The notes: generated by a model not told the origin, from the letters alone. Shown: positions 10,101-18,543, numbered from the stretch's first letter. The stretch: 64,000 nucleotides of DNA from Algorimicrobium hallyeonense (GCF_042657385.1 NZ_JBHSLA010000002.1:501095-565094), one strand, 5' to 3'. Made by a program: numbers and translations.

Positions 10101-11585
10101 ATCAAACTCACTTATTTCCTTTGAAAAATCGGCTAACCCATTAAATGTTAGTTTTAAATTTTCATCATTGGAAATGAGTTTTCCATCATAAATATTATTT
10201 CCTAGCACACCTGATACTTCCAAGTTGTTATATTCATAACCGTTATATACAACCGCATACACATCACCCAAAAGTTTGGTGTCTAAACCTTCTAAAGTAA
10301 AACCTTTACCATTTACATTCAGGTTTAATGAGGTTTTTCCCCATTTCGGGTTTTCCATGAATTCCCCAATTTCAAAATCTTTAAACACTATTTTCCCTTT
10401 ATACGTGGCATTGTCCACATCATTAAAGGTTTTCATTTCTAAATTAGAATCTATAAAGCCCAAATCCGTTTGAATTTGAAGATTCGCCTTTATTTCAGAT
10501 GTAGTAATTTCAGATTGCCCAACAATGGTAAAACGGCCTAATCTATCAAAAGCTGAAGGAATAGAATTCCCTAAAACATTTGGCAAAAGCGCCTTTAAAT
10601 CTTTGTAATTGGATGATAGATTGGTAAATTTTCCATTCATATAAAAGTTATCCGTTTCTTTGTTAAACAGATTCTTAAAATATAAATCACCATAAACACG
10701 ACTATTACTACTCGTGTTCAATTTTAAGTTATTTAGTTTTAAATCATTTAGTGTTCCCGTAACGTTTGTCGTAAAAGTGGCATGTTGGTTAATACCAAAC
10801 TCATCATAAAAAGTATTCAACTCATTTAAGGCAATATCCGCTTCTGTAAAATTGGCATTCACTTGAACTTTATCTGTAAAAAACTGTAAATCTTCTCTAT
10901 TGTACGAAAATTTCACATCGCCTTTTAAAATAGAATTCTCCGTTTTAATATCTAAATTATCTAAACGTATTTGTTCTTTGGTATACGAAAAATTGGTGAC
11001 TAAATTTTTCATTTTAAGACCTCGACTATCATCAAATGCCAAAGTATTAATCCGCATACTAACATTTGGACCATTAATTAATAAATTAGTGGCATTGGTA
11101 AAAACGTTAGTAAATTCAAGAATTTTAGGCGTTTCATTATTTTCATTCGTCATTCTAAAAATACCATCTCTAATGGTAACATCACTCGAGGACATTAAAA
11201 ATGTACTTTCACTAACCTCCTGGTTATCTTCATCAAAACGTGCCACAAACACATCTAAATTGGTATCGGTTTCACCCTTGTAGGTCACCAAATTAAAAAT
11301 AACACCTTCCAAATCTATATCACCAAAAACCAATTTACCGTTGTATAAATTTTTAAAACTTAAAATAGAGGTATTTAAATTGGTAGCGCTAATTAGGGTG
11401 TCTTTTTTAAAATCGCGAATTAGCACGCCTTTCAGTTCCACATCACCAGTGATTTGCAAACCGATGCGTTCAATATTTATATTGGTTTTGAAATCTGAAT
11501 TTATTCTGTTCGTAACATGCTTGGCAATGCCAGTTTGAACGGCAGGAATGGACAATAGTAGTACCAAAATAATAAATAGCAGCAA
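7182..11585 (-). CDS. tamB: TamB-family translocation and assembly module protein
   Basis: A very long protein (1467 residues from TTG 11585): an N-terminal membrane anchor, then about 1400 residues of repeating short beta strands as in AsmA/TamB proteins, and a C-terminal DUF490 (TamB) domain around residues 1050-1430 with the GGL...DINTNGKFNIYGDF and FSNRLNDINI regions. TamB spans the periplasm and helps lipid transport and outer-membrane protein assembly. The start is unclear: the frame stays coding-like upstream (LYKRIKKFFKILGRLVATL, to 11642), has no ATG or GTG there, and meets TAA 11643-11645 before an in-frame ATG at 11657. The C terminus is Lys/Glu-rich. The tail gene neighbour pfkA is unrelated. 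Confidence 0.85.
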   Translation of the reverse strand: MLLFIILVLLLSIPAVQTGIAKHVTNRINSDFKTNINIERIGLQITGDVELKGVLIRDFKKDTLISATNLNTSILSFKNLYNGKLVFGDIDLEGVIFNLVTYKGETDTNLDVFVARFDEDNQEVSESTFLMSSSDVTIRDGIFRMTNENNETPKILEFTNVFTNATNLLINGPNVSMRINTLAFDDSRGLKMKNLVTNFSYTKEQIRLDNLDIKTENSILKGDVKFSYNREDLQFFTDKVQVNANFTEADIALNELNTFYDEFGINQHATFTTNVTGTLNDLKLNNLKLNTSSNSRVYGDLYFKNLFNKETDNFYMNGKFTNLSSNYKDLKALLPNVLGNSIPSAFDRLGRFTIVGQSEITTSEIKANLQIQTDLGFIDSNLEMKTFNDVDNATYKGKIVFKDFEIGEFMENPKWGKTSLNLNVNGKGFTLEGLDTKLLGDVYAVVYNGYEYNNLEVSGVLGNNIYDGKLISNDENLKLTFNGLADFSKEISEFDFEADVNYANLKAMNFVKNDSLSTFKGVVVMKVSGTTVNNAVGNIQFRNTSYINEHDSYFFEDFQITSTFQEEVHYINVNSPDIITGQLSGVFLFEDIGKLFENAVGSIYANYKPHKVVENQYIDFNFNIYNKIVEVFVPDIELGSNTYIRGHVESQEDEFKLTFKSPKIKLFDYFADQISLQVDNKNPLFNTYVEVDSINTNFYNISKFNLINVTLKDTLFIRSEFNGGKNNKDIYNLSFYHTINKENKSVVGFSKSDITFKGNKWILNENRNRNNRLVFDNNFKNVKIDSFLMSHNSEQIKLFGELRDSTYKDIKLNFKDVDLAKITPSIDSLDLRGNVNGKLDVFQQNGLYLPDANITVDDLEINKLVLGSFDAQIRGNESLTNYSVYAKIKDDANESFSAIGIIDVASNVSTIDVDLNFNNFNLSPLNPFLSGILTNIRGDVTGVARVEGSLKKPQLNGDLVLNNSGLTVPYLNVDFEFANKSSVTLDNQSFVFNNIRITDTKYNSKGILDGSINHINFGDWSLDLDVNTQRLLVLDTQEETEDAPYYGTGFIGGIASIKGPANNLVISVIGETKPGTTFVIPLTDSATFGDNSFIHFLTPAEKLAKSLGQEVRTQNISGLELDFELDITQDAEIEIVIDKVSGSTIKGSGVGGLLIDINTNGKFNIYGDFSVFDGVYNFMYGGIVQKKFIVEPGGTLAWEGDPFSAQIEISAIYKTQANPSPLLDNPINRSIPVHVLTMLSGPLEKPDIEFEFEFPNVSSTVKSELNYRLDSKEDRDNQALYLLATGAFSNRLNDINITGTITERLNGIINGFFSTSDNKVNIGLNYEAGENTPDYQTDDRLGVTLQTNISDRILINGKVGVPVGGVSETVIAGDVQIDFLLNDEGTLTAKVFNRENSIRNFGEEIGYTQGVGIAWNVDFDTFSELIQIIFKGKHEYEEEKAKEAEQAEKNNKNLPGYIGFKDEEEKN

Positions 11586-11625
11586 TAAGGTTGCTACTAA
11601 TCGTCCGAGTATTTTGAAAAATTTT

Positions 11626-11653
11626 TTGATACGTTTATAAAGTTATAACTTTG
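11626..11653 (+). promoter_or_regulatory. tsaD promoter (TTG-N17-TAACTTTG)
   Basis: TTG 11626-11628 and TAACTTTG 11646-11653 are 17 nt apart and fit the Bacteroidota consensus fully. The predicted start of transcription is near 11660, about 30 bases before the tsaD ATG. The element lies on top of the 5' coding-like end of tamB on the other strand. Confidence 0.65.
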
Positions 11654-11691
11654 ACATCAAAATTAACAATTATTATGCCCAATTATTAGAA

Positions 11692-12714
11692 ATGGCTACA
11701 GAAAATATTTACATATTAGGAATTGAGTCATCCTGCGATGATACTGCGGCTTCCGTACTGTTAAACGGTCGTGTTTTGAGTAATGTTGTAGCAAGTCAAA
11801 AAATACATGAAGAATATGGTGGTGTGGTTCCTGAATTGGCTTCTAGAGCACATCAAAAAAACATTGTTCCCGTGGTTGCTCAAGCACTTAAAAAAGCAGG
11901 CATTACTAAAAATGAGTTACATGCCGTGGCCTTTACTAGAGGACCTGGATTAATGGGCTCTTTATTAGTAGGCACCTCCTTTGCCAAGTCTTTGGCTTTT
12001 GGTCTGGATATTCCATTAATTGACGTTAACCATATGCAAGCACATATTTTGGCGCATTTTATTGAAGAAGCCGATTATTCAAAGCCACCCTTCCCTTTTT
12101 TGGCCATGACTATATCAGGTGGCCACACTCAAATAGTTAAAGTTTCCAGCTATTTTGATTTAAAAGTAATAGGTGAAACAATTGATGATGCTGTTGGTGA
12201 AGCCTTTGATAAGAGTGGGAAAATTCTCGGCCTTGGGTATCCCGCAGGTCCAGAAATTGATAAACGGGCTAAATTAGGAAACCCGAAGGCGTTTAAATTT
12301 ACCAAACCAAACGTGGACGGTTTAAACTTTAGTTTTTCGGGATTAAAAACGGGAATTCTATATTTCGTTCAGCGAGAAACCAAAGCAAACCCCAATTTTG
12401 TTAAAGAAAATCTGAATGATATCTGCGCCTCTATCCAATATACTATTATCGGTATTTTAATAGATAAGCTTAAATTAGCCACCAAGCAAACAGGTATTAA
12501 ACATATTGCTATTGGTGGCGGTGTTTCCGCTAATTCAGGTATTCGTCAAGCTTTAAAAGATGGTGAGCAAAAATTTGGATGGACCACCTATGTGCCAAAA
12601 TTTGAATACACCACAGATAATGCTGCCATGATTGCTATTGTTGGATATTTAAAGTATTTGGAAGGTTATTTTAGTGAGCAAGACGTAACAGCCTCTTCTA
12701 GATTGAAAATTTAA
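11692..12714 (+). CDS. tsaD: tRNA N6-adenosine threonylcarbamoyltransferase
   Basis: TsaD transfers threonylcarbamoyl from TC-AMP to A37 of ANN-reading tRNAs, working with TsaB and TsaE in the cytoplasm. The 340-residue protein starts with the ASKHA motif GIESSCDDTAASVL, has the metal site HMQAH at residues 114-118, and carries SGGHTQIV, DDAVGEAFDKSGK, NFSFSGLKT and IGGGVSANSGIR. Length and motif order match the bacterial family. It has its own promoter and reads away from tamB. The genes after it also include several RNA-modifying enzymes. Confidence 0.96.
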   Translation: MATENIYILGIESSCDDTAASVLLNGRVLSNVVASQKIHEEYGGVVPELASRAHQKNIVPVVAQALKKAGITKNELHAVAFTRGPGLMGSLLVGTSFAKSLAFGLDIPLIDVNHMQAHILAHFIEEADYSKPPFPFLAMTISGGHTQIVKVSSYFDLKVIGETIDDAVGEAFDKSGKILGLGYPAGPEIDKRAKLGNPKAFKFTKPNVDGLNFSFSGLKTGILYFVQRETKANPNFVKENLNDICASIQYTIIGILIDKLKLATKQTGIKHIAIGGGVSANSGIRQALKDGEQKFGWTTYVPKFEYTTDNAAMIAIVGYLKYLEGYFSEQDVTASSRLKI

Positions 12715-12809
12715 TAGCCAATTGTTAAAACATCTGTTAATAATGTTTTGGCAATTCGTTCATTGAAGCCTTATTTTTTGTTTTTTTGTTTACTAAACAA
12801 TCCCAAATT

Positions 12810-13430
12810 ATGAAAACACTACTAATTTTTTTAATTGGTTTCTGTGCAGTCCTACATGCACAGGAAGCCGTAACACCTACTTTTGAAACAATTACCAATG
12901 CCGACGAAGCCCAATTGTTTTTAGATTCCAACCCAAGCAAAAGCAACACGTTTATTGTTTTTAATGAGGAGAACCATAAAACCGAATTAGCGCGAAACCT
13001 ATTTAGCTCGGGCCAAGCCACAGTTGATGGTCAAATGGAACGAACCCGTTATAAAGTTGTAGATCGTTTTACAACCACGCATTATCGCGCGAATTATATT
13101 TTTATTGATGGCAACAAAATAGATGCCGAAGCGGCAGAAAGCCTAATTAAAACCATTTCCAAAAAATACAAAGATGGTGTGCCATTTAGTAAATTGGCGC
13201 AACAATATTCTATGGATAGAAATGCAAATAGAAATGGTGATACAGGCTGGTTTGCTCCTGGTAAAATGCATCCGGAATTAGAACGCGTCATTATTAATGT
13301 TCCTATTAGCAAACGCGATTTGTTTTCATTTGAACTTAAAGATAAATCCTGGTATTATTTGGTGTTGAATTCCTACCAGCCAAAAGAAATCAAGGAAATT
13401 AAAGTGCTAAAAATAGTCGAAAAAAAATAA
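12810..13430 (+). CDS. secreted parvulin-type peptidylprolyl isomerase
   Basis: I start the gene at ATG 12810, which gives a clean signal peptide (MKTLLIFLIGFCAVLHAQ); an in-frame TTG at 12786 would put charged residues in front of it. The mature protein (about 188 residues) has a parvulin (rotamase) domain near residues 90-190, shown by FSKLAQQYSMDRNANRNGDTGWF, a version of the usual YSxDxxSxxxGGDLGWF. It probably isomerises prolyl bonds in periplasmic or outer-membrane proteins, like a short SurA. It sits 2 bases before rsmE, so the two share a transcript. Confidence 0.8.
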   Translation: MKTLLIFLIGFCAVLHAQEAVTPTFETITNADEAQLFLDSNPSKSNTFIVFNEENHKTELARNLFSSGQATVDGQMERTRYKVVDRFTTTHYRANYIFIDGNKIDAEAAESLIKTISKKYKDGVPFSKLAQQYSMDRNANRNGDTGWFAPGKMHPELERVIINVPISKRDLFSFELKDKSWYYLVLNSYQPKEIKEIKVLKIVEKK

Positions 13431-13432
13431 TC

Positions 13433-14137
13433 ATGCAGCTGTTTTACAATCCACATATTTCCGAAACTACCGAGAACTTTACGTTTGACAAAGACGAAAG
13501 TCGTCATATTATAAAAGTACTTCGGAAAAATGTGGGAGATATCCTTCAAATTACCAATGGAAAAGGTTGGTTGTTTTCAGCTGAAATTACAACAGATGCC
13601 ATAAAAAAATGTGAAGCTAAAATTATAGCCAAAACAGTACAGAAACCCTTAAATTACCAATTACATTTAGCGGTTGCGCCTACCAAAATGAACGATCGGT
13701 TTGAATGGTTTTTAGAAAAGGCAACTGAAATAGGCATCACTACCATTACGCCTATTATTTGCGACCATAGTGAGCGTCAGGTGATTAAATTAGATCGCTT
13801 TGAAAAAATAGTTCAATCAGCTATGAAGCAATCCTTAAATTGCTACTTACCGACGTTAAATGAGGCCATTCCGTTTTCAGATTTTATAAAGCAATCTTTT
13901 GAAGGACAAACTTTTATTGCACATTGTGAGGAACTGGATAGGAAATCTTTAAAGCAAGTAATTAAACCCGAAATGGCAATTACCATTTTAATTGGACCAG
14001 AAGGCGATTTTAGTGTTAAAGAAATTGAAACAGCCATTAAAAACAAGTTTATTCCTGTAACTTTGGGTGAAACCAGATTACGTACCGAAACCGCATCAAT
14101 TGTTGCATGTCACAGTGTGGCATTTGTAAATGAGTAA
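13433..14137 (+). CDS. rsmE: 16S rRNA (uracil-1498-N3)-methyltransferase
   Basis: RsmE methylates U1498 of 16S rRNA in the 30S subunit, using S-adenosylmethionine. The 234-residue protein (E. coli 243) has an N-terminal PUA-like part with ESRHIIKVLRKNVGD and a C-terminal SPOUT knot with LIGPEGDFSVKEIE and LGETRLRTETA, the signature that forms the cofactor pocket. The ATG lies 2 bases after the parvulin stop and the next gene begins 2 bases after this stop, so these genes form an operon. Confidence 0.93.
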   Translation: MQLFYNPHISETTENFTFDKDESRHIIKVLRKNVGDILQITNGKGWLFSAEITTDAIKKCEAKIIAKTVQKPLNYQLHLAVAPTKMNDRFEWFLEKATEIGITTITPIICDHSERQVIKLDRFEKIVQSAMKQSLNCYLPTLNEAIPFSDFIKQSFEGQTFIAHCEELDRKSLKQVIKPEMAITILIGPEGDFSVKEIETAIKNKFIPVTLGETRLRTETASIVACHSVAFVNE

Positions 14138-14139
14138 CT

Positions 14140-14781
14140 ATGAAGCAACGCATCACGATTCTTTTATTAATTATTACGTGTAGTATATCTGCCCAAGAAA
14201 TTGCCGTTTTAAAATACAAAGGTGGTGGTGATTGGTATAGTAATCCAACAGCACTTCCAAATCTTATTGCGTTTTGTAATGCGAATATCAACACCAAAAT
14301 CAATGACAAACCAGAAACTGTAGAGGCTGGTAGCATGGATATTTTTCAATATGCCTTTATCCACATGACGGGTCATGGAAACGTTTATTTTAGTGATGAA
14401 GATGCTGAAAACTTACGAAACTACCTGCTTTCGGGAGGATTTCTACATATAGATGATAACTACGGCATGAAACCCTATGTTACAGAAGCTTTAAAAACGG
14501 TGTTTCCCAATGCAGAAATGATAGAAATACCAGCAAATCACGCTATTTTTAATACAGCCTATAGTTTCCCTGAAGGTTTACCAAAAATCCATGAACATGA
14601 TGGAAACCGACCACAAGCTTTTGGCATTTTCCATGAAAACCGATTAGTAGTTCTGTTTACCTATGAAAGTGATTTAGGTAATGGCTGGGAAGATGAAGTT
14701 GTTCATAATGACCCACCAGAAGTTCGAGAAAAAGCATTAAAAATGGGTGCCAATATTATTAAATATGCGTTTGAGCATTAG
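14140..14781 (+). CDS. DUF4159 domain-containing secreted protein
   Basis: A 213-residue protein with a signal peptide (MKQRITILLLIITCSISAQ) and a DUF4159 domain covering most of the rest, recognised by YKGGGDWYSNPTALPNL, FIHMTGHGNVYFSDEDAENLRNYL, GGFLHIDDNYG and YESDLGNGWED. DUF4159 proteins adopt a fold like glutamine amidotransferases or flavodoxins, but no function is established. In flavobacteria it often lies beside rsmE, as here (2-base gap). It is probably periplasmic. Confidence 0.8.
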   Translation: MKQRITILLLIITCSISAQEIAVLKYKGGGDWYSNPTALPNLIAFCNANINTKINDKPETVEAGSMDIFQYAFIHMTGHGNVYFSDEDAENLRNYLLSGGFLHIDDNYGMKPYVTEALKTVFPNAEMIEIPANHAIFNTAYSFPEGLPKIHEHDGNRPQAFGIFHENRLVVLFTYESDLGNGWEDEVVHNDPPEVREKALKMGANIIKYAFEH

Positions 14782-14794
14782 AGTAAATAGGATT

Positions 14795-15301
14795 ATGCAA
14801 CTCACACATTACACCTCTAAATTTTCACCACACACCTTCCCCATTACCGTAATTTGCGATGGAATTACCAATGCGCCAAACATTGGGAGTTTATTTAGAA
14901 CGGCCGACGCCTTTGGAGTTGAAAAATTAATTTTGTGCGGAAAAGATATCGAGTTTGGAAGAAAATCAGCTAAAACCTCACGCGCTACAGAAAAATATGT
15001 GCCGTTTGAAATGAATACGGATACGTTAGAATCCATTTTACGCTTAAAATCAGCTGGATATCGTATAGTCGCTTTAGAAATTACCGAAGACAGCCAAGCC
15101 ATTAATCAAATAACATTTGAGACCACAGAACCTATTGCTTTAATAGTTGGTGCAGAAAATTTTGGGATTTCGGAAGCTGTTTTAGCATTAGCAGATTCGG
15201 TTGTTCACATAAATATGTTTGGGCAAAATAGCAGTATGAATGTGGTTCAAGCTACAACCATCTGCCTATACGAAATAACCAAACAACTTAAGGAAAATTA
15301 A
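14795..15301 (+). CDS. TrmH/SpoU family RNA 2'-O-methyltransferase
   Basis: The protein is a 168-residue SPOUT methyltransferase when started at ATG 14795; a longer reading from 14747 would overlap DUF4159 and add residues unlike the family. The three SpoU motifs are present: DGITNAPNIGSLFRTADAFG (N, R), ALIVGAENFGIS (GxE) and INMFGQNSSMNVVQATTICLYE (SLNVSVAA-like). It should methylate a ribose 2'-OH in tRNA or rRNA. The target is not evident; the short form without an N-terminal substrate-binding domain resembles TrmH or TrmL. Confidence 0.85.
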   Translation: MQLTHYTSKFSPHTFPITVICDGITNAPNIGSLFRTADAFGVEKLILCGKDIEFGRKSAKTSRATEKYVPFEMNTDTLESILRLKSAGYRIVALEITEDSQAINQITFETTEPIALIVGAENFGISEAVLALADSVVHINMFGQNSSMNVVQATTICLYEITKQLKEN

Positions 15302-15327
15302 TTGGTAACCAATTCAGTTTCAATCAG

Positions 15328-15335
15328 TATATTTG
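15328..15335 (+). promoter_or_regulatory. possible promoter of the AI-2E-type permease gene
   Basis: TATATTTG matches TAnnTTTG and ends 5 bases before the ATG at 15340, which would give a nearly leaderless transcript. A TTG at 15302-15304 is 23 nt upstream. It lies inside a 7-base-arm inverted repeat (15300-15314) that could instead be an operator. Confidence 0.4.
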
Positions 15336-15339
15336 ACGC

Positions 15340-16428
15340 ATGAATTCTAAACAAGTTTCAAACGGTATTTTAAGAGCAATTGGCTATCTATTAGGTGTAG
15401 CTATTCTTTTGTTTTTTCTTTATAAAATACAATCTGTAATCGTTTACATTGCCATTTCTGCCGTTATATCCTTAACAGGAAGACCTATTGTAGCATTTTT
15501 AAGACGTCGTTTAAAATTCAATAACCTGTTAGCAGTTATAACAACTATGATAATGCTTTTAGGATTGATACTGGGTTTAGTAGGTCTTTTCATTCCTTTA
15601 ATTGTTGAACAAGGTCATAATTTATCACTTTTAGATATTGAAAAATTACAGGTAAATATTAATAATATATATAATGAAACGGCTTCCCATTTTAATTTGG
15701 ATAAAATAAATACGGGAGACTCACTTGAAAATTCCGAATTGTTTTCAAACTTAAATTTTAGCGTTATCCCGGAATTTTTAAACTCCGTGGTAAGCGGTTT
15801 GGGAAGTTTTAGTATTGGATTATTCTCCGTGTTATTTATATCATTTTTCTTTTTAAAGGATAGTAAACTTTTTGAAAACAGCCTACTTACACTCGTTCCA
15901 GATAGTAAAGTAAGTCGCGTAAAAAATTCAATCGAAAAAATTAAAGACTTACTCTCGCGTTATTTCGTGGGACTTGTATTTCAAATTTCAGTCATTTTTG
16001 TTATTTACACCATTGGTTTGTTAATTGTGGGTGTTGAAAATGCTGTTGTAATAGCTTTCTTATGTGCCTTAATTAATTTAATCCCGTATTTGGGACCCGT
16101 AATTGGTGGATGTATTATGGTATTACTGACTATGACTAGTAATTTAGGTAGTAGTTTTAGCGATGTTATTTTACCAGAAACACTCTATGTTTTAATTGTT
16201 ATTGCCATTGGCCAATTAATTGATAATTTTATTAGTCAACCGGTTATTTTCTCAAGAAGTGTAAAATCGCATCCACTTGAAATATTTCTGGTTATTGTTA
16301 TTGCTGGACTCCTTTTTGGAATTGTAGGTATGATTATCGCCATTCCTGGTTACACCGCTTTAAAGGTTATTTTAAAGGAGTTTTTAGCCGATAATAAAAT
16401 TGTTCAGAGTTTAACAGAGAATCTTTAA
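15340..16428 (+). CDS. AI-2E family transporter (TqsA/PerM-like permease)
   Basis: The protein has 362 residues and about eight membrane helices: two pairs near residues 12-90, a soluble domain with the LDIEKLQVNINNIYNE segment, then four to five helices from about 150 to the end. The family hallmark ALINLIPYLGPVIGG (near residue 245) and the PVIFSRSVKSHPLEIFLVIVIAGLLFG tail are present. Named for the AI-2 exporter TqsA, most members are thought to export small molecules or sodium/protons; the substrate is not known. The next gene starts 6 bases after the stop. Confidence 0.85.
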   Translation: MNSKQVSNGILRAIGYLLGVAILLFFLYKIQSVIVYIAISAVISLTGRPIVAFLRRRLKFNNLLAVITTMIMLLGLILGLVGLFIPLIVEQGHNLSLLDIEKLQVNINNIYNETASHFNLDKINTGDSLENSELFSNLNFSVIPEFLNSVVSGLGSFSIGLFSVLFISFFFLKDSKLFENSLLTLVPDSKVSRVKNSIEKIKDLLSRYFVGLVFQISVIFVIYTIGLLIVGVENAVVIAFLCALINLIPYLGPVIGGCIMVLLTMTSNLGSSFSDVILPETLYVLIVIAIGQLIDNFISQPVIFSRSVKSHPLEIFLVIVIAGLLFGIVGMIIAIPGYTALKVILKEFLADNKIVQSLTENL

Positions 16429-16434
16429 GCCGTT

Positions 16435-17628
16435 TTGAATGTCGCTATTTTAAATACCGAAAATCAGGAATTTATAGACGCCCATTTAGAATCCGATAGT
16501 ACCAAACTACTGTTTGGAAAAGCACCTCATCCGTCTGCTACAATTAAGGAATTAGTAGCGCAAATTGAAGCCAAAAAACGTAGTAAAACCAAACTCCCAA
16601 CCTGGTTTAAAACACCATTCATTTATTATCCAAATAAATTGAATATTGAGCAAACCTCTTCGGAAACTACGGCGCAATACAAAGCCTCTCTAGTTTCAGG
16701 AGAAAACCTATTGGATATAACTGGTGGTTTTGGTGTAGATTGTTTTTATTTCGCAAAAACAATGCAACAGGTTATTCATTGCGAAATAAATAACAACTTA
16801 TCTGAAATCGTTACTTATAATTTTAAACAGTTACAAGTCACCAATATTCAAACAATTTCAGAAGATGGTATTGGGTATTTAAAAAGTCAAAAAACGCGCT
16901 TCGATTGGATTTATATAGATCCTTCCAGACGTCATGATAGTAAGGGTAAAGTGTTTTTCTTAAAAGATTGTTTGCCCAGTGTTCCAGATCATTTGGATGA
17001 TGTATTCAAGCACACCAATAACCTATTAATTAAAACGGCGCCTTTATTAGATATTTCATCTGGTATTCAAGAGTTACAGGCAGTTAAAGAAATTCATGTG
17101 GTTGCCTTGAATAATGAAGTTAAAGAATTACTTTGGATTCTGGAAAATGGTTATGAAGGTGCTACTGCTATTAAAACCATCAATCTCAATAAACACCAAA
17201 ATCAAACCTTCAATTTTCAACTAAATCAAGAAACATTAGCACAGGCAACCTACAGTTTACCAAAACAGTATTTGTATGAGCCCAATGCTGCTATTTTAAA
17301 ATCGGGTGCTTTTAATAGTGTTTCCCATCAATTACAACTTGATAAGTTACATCAGCACACCCATTTGTACACTAGTAATGATTTGGTTCATTTTCCTGGA
17401 CGTTCTTTTCAAATTGTAGAAATAGTGCCTTACAATAAAAAAGCGGTTAAAAAACTAGGGATAACTCAAGCCAATATTACAACGCGTAACTTTCCAGATG
17501 CTGTGGCGAACATCCGAAAGAAATTAAAAATAGCCGATGGTGGTGATATTTACCTATTTTTTGCGACAAACATGCAAGAGGAACGTATTGGAATAATTTG
17601 TAAAAAAGTAGAATATTTAAAAGCTTAA
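16435..17628 (+). CDS. SAM-dependent methyltransferase with THUMP-like domain
   Basis: A 397-residue protein with a Rossmann methyltransferase core: LLDITGGFGVDCFYFAK (motif I) near residue 100, HCEINNNL (motif II), and a DWIYIDPSRR motif IV near residue 165 that resembles RNA methyltransferases. Its C-terminal third (YNKKAVKKLGITQANITTRNFP) matches the THUMP-like region of the Bacteroidota family. The start is a TTG 6 bases after the permease stop; an ATG at 16439 is out of frame. The target RNA is unknown. Confidence 0.75.
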   Translation: MNVAILNTENQEFIDAHLESDSTKLLFGKAPHPSATIKELVAQIEAKKRSKTKLPTWFKTPFIYYPNKLNIEQTSSETTAQYKASLVSGENLLDITGGFGVDCFYFAKTMQQVIHCEINNNLSEIVTYNFKQLQVTNIQTISEDGIGYLKSQKTRFDWIYIDPSRRHDSKGKVFFLKDCLPSVPDHLDDVFKHTNNLLIKTAPLLDISSGIQELQAVKEIHVVALNNEVKELLWILENGYEGATAIKTINLNKHQNQTFNFQLNQETLAQATYSLPKQYLYEPNAAILKSGAFNSVSHQLQLDKLHQHTHLYTSNDLVHFPGRSFQIVEIVPYNKKAVKKLGITQANITTRNFPDAVANIRKKLKIADGGDIYLFFATNMQEERIGIICKKVEYLKA

Positions 17629-17653
17629 TCGCTTAAACATAAATAAGAGAAAC

Positions 17654-18319
17654 ATGTTAAAAGCAGTATTATTTGATATGGATGGTGTAATTGTAGATAC
17701 AGAACCGCTGCACCACAAAGCCTATTATGGGATGTTTAATTCACTGAAGTTAGATGTAACAGAGCAGCAATATCAATCGTTCATGGGGCAATCAACCATT
17801 AATGTTTGCCGACAGCTTTGTAATCATTTTAAGTTAGCAAATGCACCCGAGGAATTAGTGCAGATTAAACGCCATATTTTCAAAGATTTATTTGTGTCGG
17901 ACAGCAGTTTACAGCTTATTGACGGCGTATTAGAATTAATTCAGGACTACCATCAAAACAATGTAACGTTGGTGCTGGCTTCATCCGCATCTATGCAAAC
18001 CATTGAAAGTGTTTTCAACCGATTTGAATTGGACCCCTACTTTAAAGCCAAATTAAGTGGTGCCGATTTAAAAGCATCCAAGCCACACCCCGAAATCTTT
18101 TTAAAAGCTGCGGAAAGCTCCGGGTTTAAAAAAGAACAGTGTTTGGTGATTGAAGACTCTACAAATGGTATTAAAGCAGCTAATGCTGCGGGTATTTTTT
18201 GTGTTGGATATAAAAGCTTACACTCCAAAAACCAGAATTATGAGACAGCAAATCTCGTGATAGACGATTTTAAAAGCATTTCCTACCAACGTGCAAAAAA
18301 CCTCTTATCAGTTCACTAA
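17654..18319 (+). CDS. HAD superfamily phosphatase / beta-phosphoglucomutase-like
   Basis: This 221-residue protein starts with the HAD nucleophile motif FDMDGVIVDTEPLH (Asp8, Asp10), has a helical cap (residues 20-85), the threonine/serine motif VLASSASMQTIE, a lysine in LSGADLKASKPHPEIF and the acidic motif CLVIEDSTNGIKAANAAG. This combination is the beta-phosphoglucomutase/phosphatase subgroup (class C1 cap). It could dephosphorylate a sugar phosphate or isomerise glucose 1-phosphate; the cap does not decide which. It is 25 bases after the THUMP-like gene. Confidence 0.8.
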   Translation: MLKAVLFDMDGVIVDTEPLHHKAYYGMFNSLKLDVTEQQYQSFMGQSTINVCRQLCNHFKLANAPEELVQIKRHIFKDLFVSDSSLQLIDGVLELIQDYHQNNVTLVLASSASMQTIESVFNRFELDPYFKAKLSGADLKASKPHPEIFLKAAESSGFKKEQCLVIEDSTNGIKAANAAGIFCVGYKSLHSKNQNYETANLVIDDFKSISYQRAKNLLSVH

Positions 18320-18393
18320 TAGGTTGTTAATTGTTGAAATTTTAATCGGTAAATAAAAATTGCATTTTTTCGCGTAAAAAGTTTCAAAAATAG

Positions 18394-18424
18394 TTGCGTT
18401 CTTTATAATGGATGGTTACATTTG
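18394..18424 (+). promoter_or_regulatory. tRNA cluster promoter (TTG-N20-TACATTTG)
   Basis: TTG 18394-18396 and TACATTTG 18417-18424 are 20 nt apart, a full match to the Bacteroidota consensus. The predicted transcription start is near 18431, about 30 bases before tRNA-Ser. Confidence 0.65.
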
Positions 18425-18459
18425 CATCCGCATTAAAAGAATGTTCTTTTATATTTAAT

Positions 18460-18543
18460 GGAGAGGTGCCAGAGTGGTAATGGAGCAGATTGCTAATCTG
18501 TCGACGCGTAAGTGTCGCCAGGGTTCGAATCCCTGTCTCTCCG
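18460..18543 (+). tRNA. tRNA-Ser(GCT)
   Basis: A complete cloverleaf with a long variable arm: acceptor GGAGAGG pairs with TCTCTCC, anticodon loop TTGCTAA gives GCT, T-loop GGTTCGAATCC is standard. The long variable arm confirms a class II tRNA. The discriminator base is G and CCA is not encoded. Confidence 0.95.

Noticed and set aside
10900..11283. 127-codon plus-strand reading frame
   Set aside because: Antisense to tamB, without known domain or promoter.
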